From CAYJII01 sp964370225 (GTDB lineage Bacteria; Bacillota; Clostridia; Oscillospirales; Ruminococcaceae): a stretch of DNA of 64,000 bases. The position numbers and the translations under genes are program-made. The stretch covers positions 15,575 through 79,574 of the forward strand of contig CAYJII010000003.1 in the NCBI GenBank assembly GCA_964370225.1, in the 5' to 3' direction. Below the pieces are notes generated by a model. It saw only the letters and a list, made by a program, of their open reading frames with translations, made no database searches and was not told where the DNA came from. Numbering within the stretch: the first letter of the stretch is position 1; each line of letters starts with the position of its first letter. Below are positions 61,614 through 64,000 of this stretch, in pieces.

Positions 61614-62498
61614 TCATCTAAATATTTGCTCGAAAAACTCGTATGAACTTACTCCGCTAGGCCTATTAAACCTATCTAAATGGACTAATCCATTTTCGTC
61701 AATCGAATTTTCATCAAGTACATTAACTTTCGCTTCGCATGTTAGTATTATCTTAAAACCCATCTCAGATAGAATATTATCAGTTATATCAGAATAAAAG
61801 CCAAATGGATATGAGAATACAATCGGAAGTAGTCCTGTTTCTTGCTGAATTTGCTTATTAAACGAATCGATGTCGTAATAGAGCAGATTTGTGTACTCAT
61901 ACTCACTTTCACCAGGAAGCATTTTTATACCCTTGCGACCATTTTCATCAAAAGAATGCAGCTCATACGAATGATTGCCTATTTCAAAAATTTCACTATG
62001 GAGCATTTCGTTTATCTGCTCCCACGAGACATGTGAATAATTTATATGTGACACTACATTTGAAGAAAATAAATCCGTGTATTTCCCCACAGGTGAAAAA
62101 ATTGCAGTATAGCCATATTTTTTAAGGAGTGGGTACGCGTACTCATATGTACTCTCATATCCGTCATCAAAGGTTATTAAAACTGGATTTTGTGGTAGTG
62201 GTATTCCGTGCTCTAAAAAATCTAATATCTCTGCGGTTGTAACAGTGCTATACCCCTTTTCTTTCAGATAATATAAGTCACTCTCAAACTCTTGCGGAGA
62301 TATTACAAACTCGCCCCATTTCGTTTTCTCTTCAAGTATATGATGATACATTATCACAGGGAGTTCATCGCTAATTTCTTTGACGCTAATAACTTCTTTT
62401 GTATTATTAGTTGGTATTATGCTAAAAAATAGAATATTGCCATATATTATACAAAAAACGAGAAAAACTAAAAACAATCCGGTTAAAATCCTCTTCAT
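61614..62498 (-). CDS. Polysaccharide deacetylase (CE4), membrane-anchored
   Basis: 294 residues: N-terminal membrane helix (about 5-28), then a NodB domain. LITFDDGY (Asp111, Asp112), the zinc pair H-x4-H in GNHSYELHS (His176, His181), and SYPFG as the motif-3 loop. It removes acetyl groups from peptidoglycan or another surface polysaccharide outside the cell. The H-x4-H spacing and YP-F-G in place of R-x-P-Y mark it as a divergent CE4 member. Single gene with its own upstream region, divergent from the QueG-like gene. Confidence 0.86.
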   Translation of the reverse strand: MKRILTGLFLVFLVFCIIYGNILFFSIIPTNNTKEVISVKEISDELPVIMYHHILEEKTKWGEFVISPQEFESDLYYLKEKGYSTVTTAEILDFLEHGIPLPQNPVLITFDDGYESTYEYAYPLLKKYGYTAIFSPVGKYTDLFSSNVVSHINYSHVSWEQINEMLHSEIFEIGNHSYELHSFDENGRKGIKMLPGESEYEYTNLLYYDIDSFNKQIQQETGLLPIVFSYPFGFYSDITDNILSEMGFKIILTCEAKVNVLDENSIDENGLVHLDRFNRPSGVSSYEFFEQIFR

Positions 62499-62574
62499 AC
62501 TACACCACCTTAAAATCTACTAAGCAATTAAACTTATGAAAAAAAAGTATATTATATGCAGAAAATCTAGGCAC

Positions 62575-62603
62575 TTGACAAAAATATTTCTGTTTGTTAG
62601 AAT
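62575..62603 (+). promoter_or_regulatory. Promoter of the QueG-like gene
   Basis: TTGACA (62575-62580), 17-base spacer, TAGAAT (62598-62603); start codon about 22 bases downstream. Confidence 0.65.
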
Positions 62604-62625
62604 AAAGAGAATTTGAGGTGATATT

Positions 62626-63441
62626 TTGAAAGATTTAACAAGTATAATGGCTGAACATAATATTGAAATGTATGGCATTTGCAATTACGCAGATGTATAT
62701 TCTGATATTCCTTGTCGTGGCAAGGCGAATATTCCAGAAAAAGCAAAGCGAGTGATTACTTGTTTATTTCCATATTATAGTTCAGACTTTCCAAATCGCA
62801 ACGTATCAAGATACGCTGTTTGTGATGATTATCATATAATTGTAGGCGATATATTAAGTGATATTTGCACTGCTTTACATGAACATTACGACGGAAATTT
62901 TGTATCTTTCGCAGATATTTCACCACTAGATGAAAAGCAATGTGCAATTCTTTGCGGCCTAGGATTTATGGGGAAAAACGGACTGGTTATTAATGAAAAA
63001 TATGGAACTTATTTTTTTATTGGAGAAATAGTGACTGATATAGAATTTGCGATTGACAACAATAATACTGTAATAAAGTCTTGTATTGATTGCAATGAGT
63101 GTGAAAAAAATTGCCCAGGAAAAGCAATTTCATCAGATGGCATAAACTATGATTTATGCGTATCGAAGCTAACTCAGCTGAAAAGAGAATTAAGCGAGAA
63201 TGAGATAGAAAGCATAAAAAAAGTCGGATATGTATGGGGTTGTGATATATGTCAAGACAGTTGCATTTATAACAAAGCTGCTGTGAAAAGTACACACAAA
63301 CGTTTTTCTGAGAATACATCCGATATAATTTCGCATGAAAATTTAGATGTGCTACTAAAAACAAAAGCTTATGGGTATAAGGGAAAGAAACTTTTACTTA
63401 GAAATTTAGCTTATATTAACGAAAAAAAAGGTATCAAGTGA
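62626..63441 (+). CDS. QueG-like epoxyqueuosine reductase, short form
   Basis: 271 residues. QueG reduces epoxyqueuosine in tRNA to queuosine with cobalamin and two [4Fe-4S] clusters. All eight cluster cysteines are present: Cys153, 156, 159, 163, 178, 206, 209 and 213. ADISPLDEK with Asp97 and GLGFMGKNGLVIN match the QueG active-site and cobalamin region. It lacks the C-terminal HEAT-like domain of E. coli QueG (379 residues), as other Clostridial short forms do. TTG start with GAGGTGAT upstream. Other queuosine genes are not in the window. Confidence 0.83.
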   Translation: MKDLTSIMAEHNIEMYGICNYADVYSDIPCRGKANIPEKAKRVITCLFPYYSSDFPNRNVSRYAVCDDYHIIVGDILSDICTALHEHYDGNFVSFADISPLDEKQCAILCGLGFMGKNGLVINEKYGTYFFIGEIVTDIEFAIDNNNTVIKSCIDCNECEKNCPGKAISSDGINYDLCVSKLTQLKRELSENEIESIKKVGYVWGCDICQDSCIYNKAAVKSTHKRFSENTSDIISHENLDVLLKTKAYGYKGKKLLLRNLAYINEKKGIK

Positions 63442-63461
63442 AATTATCACTCGATACCTTT
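63427..63461 (+). terminator. Terminator overlapping the end of the QueG-like gene
   Basis: AAAGGTATCAAGTG pairs with CACTCGATACCTTT with one mismatch; the left arm contains the stop codon. Confidence 0.7.
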
Positions 63462-63483
63462 CATACTTATAGCGCAATAAATT

Positions 63484-63749
63484 TTACAAGCGAAAAATGT
63501 AACTCAATTGTTTAACCGTATTAATAACATGTTCATTTTCAAATGGAGCAATTTTAGGTTGACTATAATTTTCTAATACATGTTCAATGGATTTAAAAGA
63601 CTGATGTGGTAGTGGATTTTTTAATCTGTCTAAATGTCGTCTTTTCCATTCCTAATTATCTGTACAATCAATATAAAACTGCATTAATTTTTTCTTATAG
63701 TATCACAAGCAGCACTGATTAAATCGTGGTCAAAATCATTAAGCCTCAT
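63484..63749 (-). pseudogene. Degenerate small gene (about 88 codons)
   Basis: On the minus strand AGGAGG is followed by ATG (63749) and MRLNDFDHDLISAACDTIRK, then a frameshift in an A run (one A fewer than needed, near 63690). Reading resumes as KLMQFYIDCTDN, a TAG, and EWKRRHLDRLKNPLPHQSF and NYSQPKIAPFENEHVINTVKQLSYIFRL to a TAA at 63484-63486. The strong RBS and the coherent sequence after the lesions show a recently broken gene. I do not recognise its family. Confidence 0.65.
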
Positions 63750-63784
63750 ATTATCCTCCTAAATTTAAAAAACATGTGTAAAAA

Positions 63785-63816
63785 CAGAAAAAAGCAATTG
63801 TAAAAACAATTGCTTT
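63785..63816 (-). terminator. Terminator after tRNA-Asn
   Basis: AAAGCAATTGT and ACAATTGCTTT stem with TTTTTTCTG following on the minus strand. Confidence 0.85.
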
Positions 63817-63817
63817 C

Positions 63818-63893
63818 TGGCTCCCCAAGTTGGACTCGAACCAACGACCCTGCGGTTAACAGCCGCATGCTCTACCAACTGAGCTATTGAGGA
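63818..63893 (-). tRNA. tRNA-Asn (GTT)
   Basis: On the minus strand a 76-base cloverleaf with TAGCTCAGTTGGTAGAGCA D arm, anticodon stem GCGGCTGTTAACCGC with anticodon GTT, GGTTCGAGTCC T arm, and encoded CCA end. The acceptor stem TCCTCAA/TTGGGGA pairs with one G-T wobble. Confidence 0.96.
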
Positions 63894-63908
63894 ATATATA
63901 TAGGTAAG

Positions 63909-63937
63909 GTAAAAACGCCTTTAAAAGACGTTTTTAC
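63909..63937 (-). terminator. Hairpin between 5S rRNA and tRNA-Asn
   Basis: GTAAAAACG..CTT and AAG..CGTTTTTAC fold with T residues in the stem; possible terminator or processing hairpin between the rRNA and tRNA. Confidence 0.5.
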
Positions 63938-63950
63938 TTTACTTCTTTAG

Positions 63951-64000
63951 TGACGGCGTCTATCTATCTTCCCAGGTCGTCGCCAACCAAGTATTTTCGA
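63951..64000 (-). rRNA. 5S ribosomal RNA, 3' part (cut by window end)
   Basis: The minus strand reads GAAAATACTTGGTTGG, ACGACCTGGGAAGATAG, ACGCCGTCAC, the usual 3' end of Clostridial 5S rRNA. The rest, and presumably 23S and 16S, lie beyond the right edge. Confidence 0.88.

Noticed and set aside
1..64000. CRISPR array, insertion sequence, prophage or defence island
   Set aside because: No regularly spaced repeats, transposase, integrase, phage or restriction/toxin genes were seen anywhere in the window.

Overview
The window is a low-GC, densely coded chromosome segment from a Firmicute, most likely an anaerobic Clostridia member (Oscillospirales-like is my guess, not proven). The grounds are strong AGGAGG-type ribosome binding sites, GTG/TTG starts, a T-box in front of hisS-aspS, DUF951/DUF4321/DUF4363/DUF421 families, a gerA-type germination operon, ytfJ, a dacF-like gene and QueG-like and radical-SAM enzymes. 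Two short N runs (19378-19387 and 29324-29335) show that this is a draft assembly.

Layout. 1-5030: zapA, U32 peptidase, dUTPase, two small membrane proteins, then a relic of a min locus (a minD-like gene with an in-frame stop, followed by an mgsA homologue without its catalytic aspartates). 5031-8458: T-box, hisS, aspS. 8535-13498 (minus): DUF951, prfA, a fused Sua5-CoaE protein, a lytic transglycosylase and an M18 aminopeptidase. 13703-15878: unknown protein, S1-domain protein, membrane protein. 15925-21292 (minus): a decayed sugar-permease fragment, cytoplasmic-type sulfatase, flavodoxin, M32 carboxypeptidase, LacI regulator and a 38-residue Cys-rich peptide. 21519-30334: stand-alone ClpC-like ATPase, hexosamine-kinase-like plus sugar nucleotidyltransferase pair, GH25 lysozyme, URO-D-like protein, metK. 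30689-37522: pyridoxal/pyridoxamine kinase with an ECF S component, DUF421/DUF4363 pair, gerA-type operon, rpmB. 37828-43331: M50 protease, scpA, scpB, DUF2953, ytfJ, dacF-like, rluB. 43530-46804: carboxyltransferase, biotin carrier and OadA/5S-type subunit. 46979-53781: TIM-barrel-like unknown, PH-domain protein, GH2 beta-galactosidase, lipoprotein, fucose-isomerase-family protein. 53908-63441: adenine deaminase and purine permease, xylulokinase, DUF2344 and radical-SAM proteins, polysaccharide deacetylase, QueG-like reductase. 63484-64000: small pseudogene, tRNA-Asn and the 3' end of a 5S rRNA, so an rRNA operon lies just beyond the right edge on the minus strand.

How the genes fit together. 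Most of the window is housekeeping (division, translation, SMC complex, cofactors, purine salvage). The accessory theme is sugar use: GH2 galactosidase, hexosamine kinase/nucleotidyltransferase, sulfatase, fucose-isomerase-like protein and xylulokinase would suit a gut bacterium living on host or plant glycans (inference). The gerA, ytfJ and dacF-like genes point to endospore formation now or in recent ancestry.

I did not find a defence island, CRISPR array, prophage or obvious new multi-gene system. The most unusual things are the broken minD next to a catalytically stripped MgsA homologue, the Sua5-CoaE fusion, a three-gene set matching the composition of a Propionibacterium-type transcarboxylase, a GerC protein without its lipidation cysteine, relic genes, and several perfect palindromes placed on promoters or a ribosome binding site.
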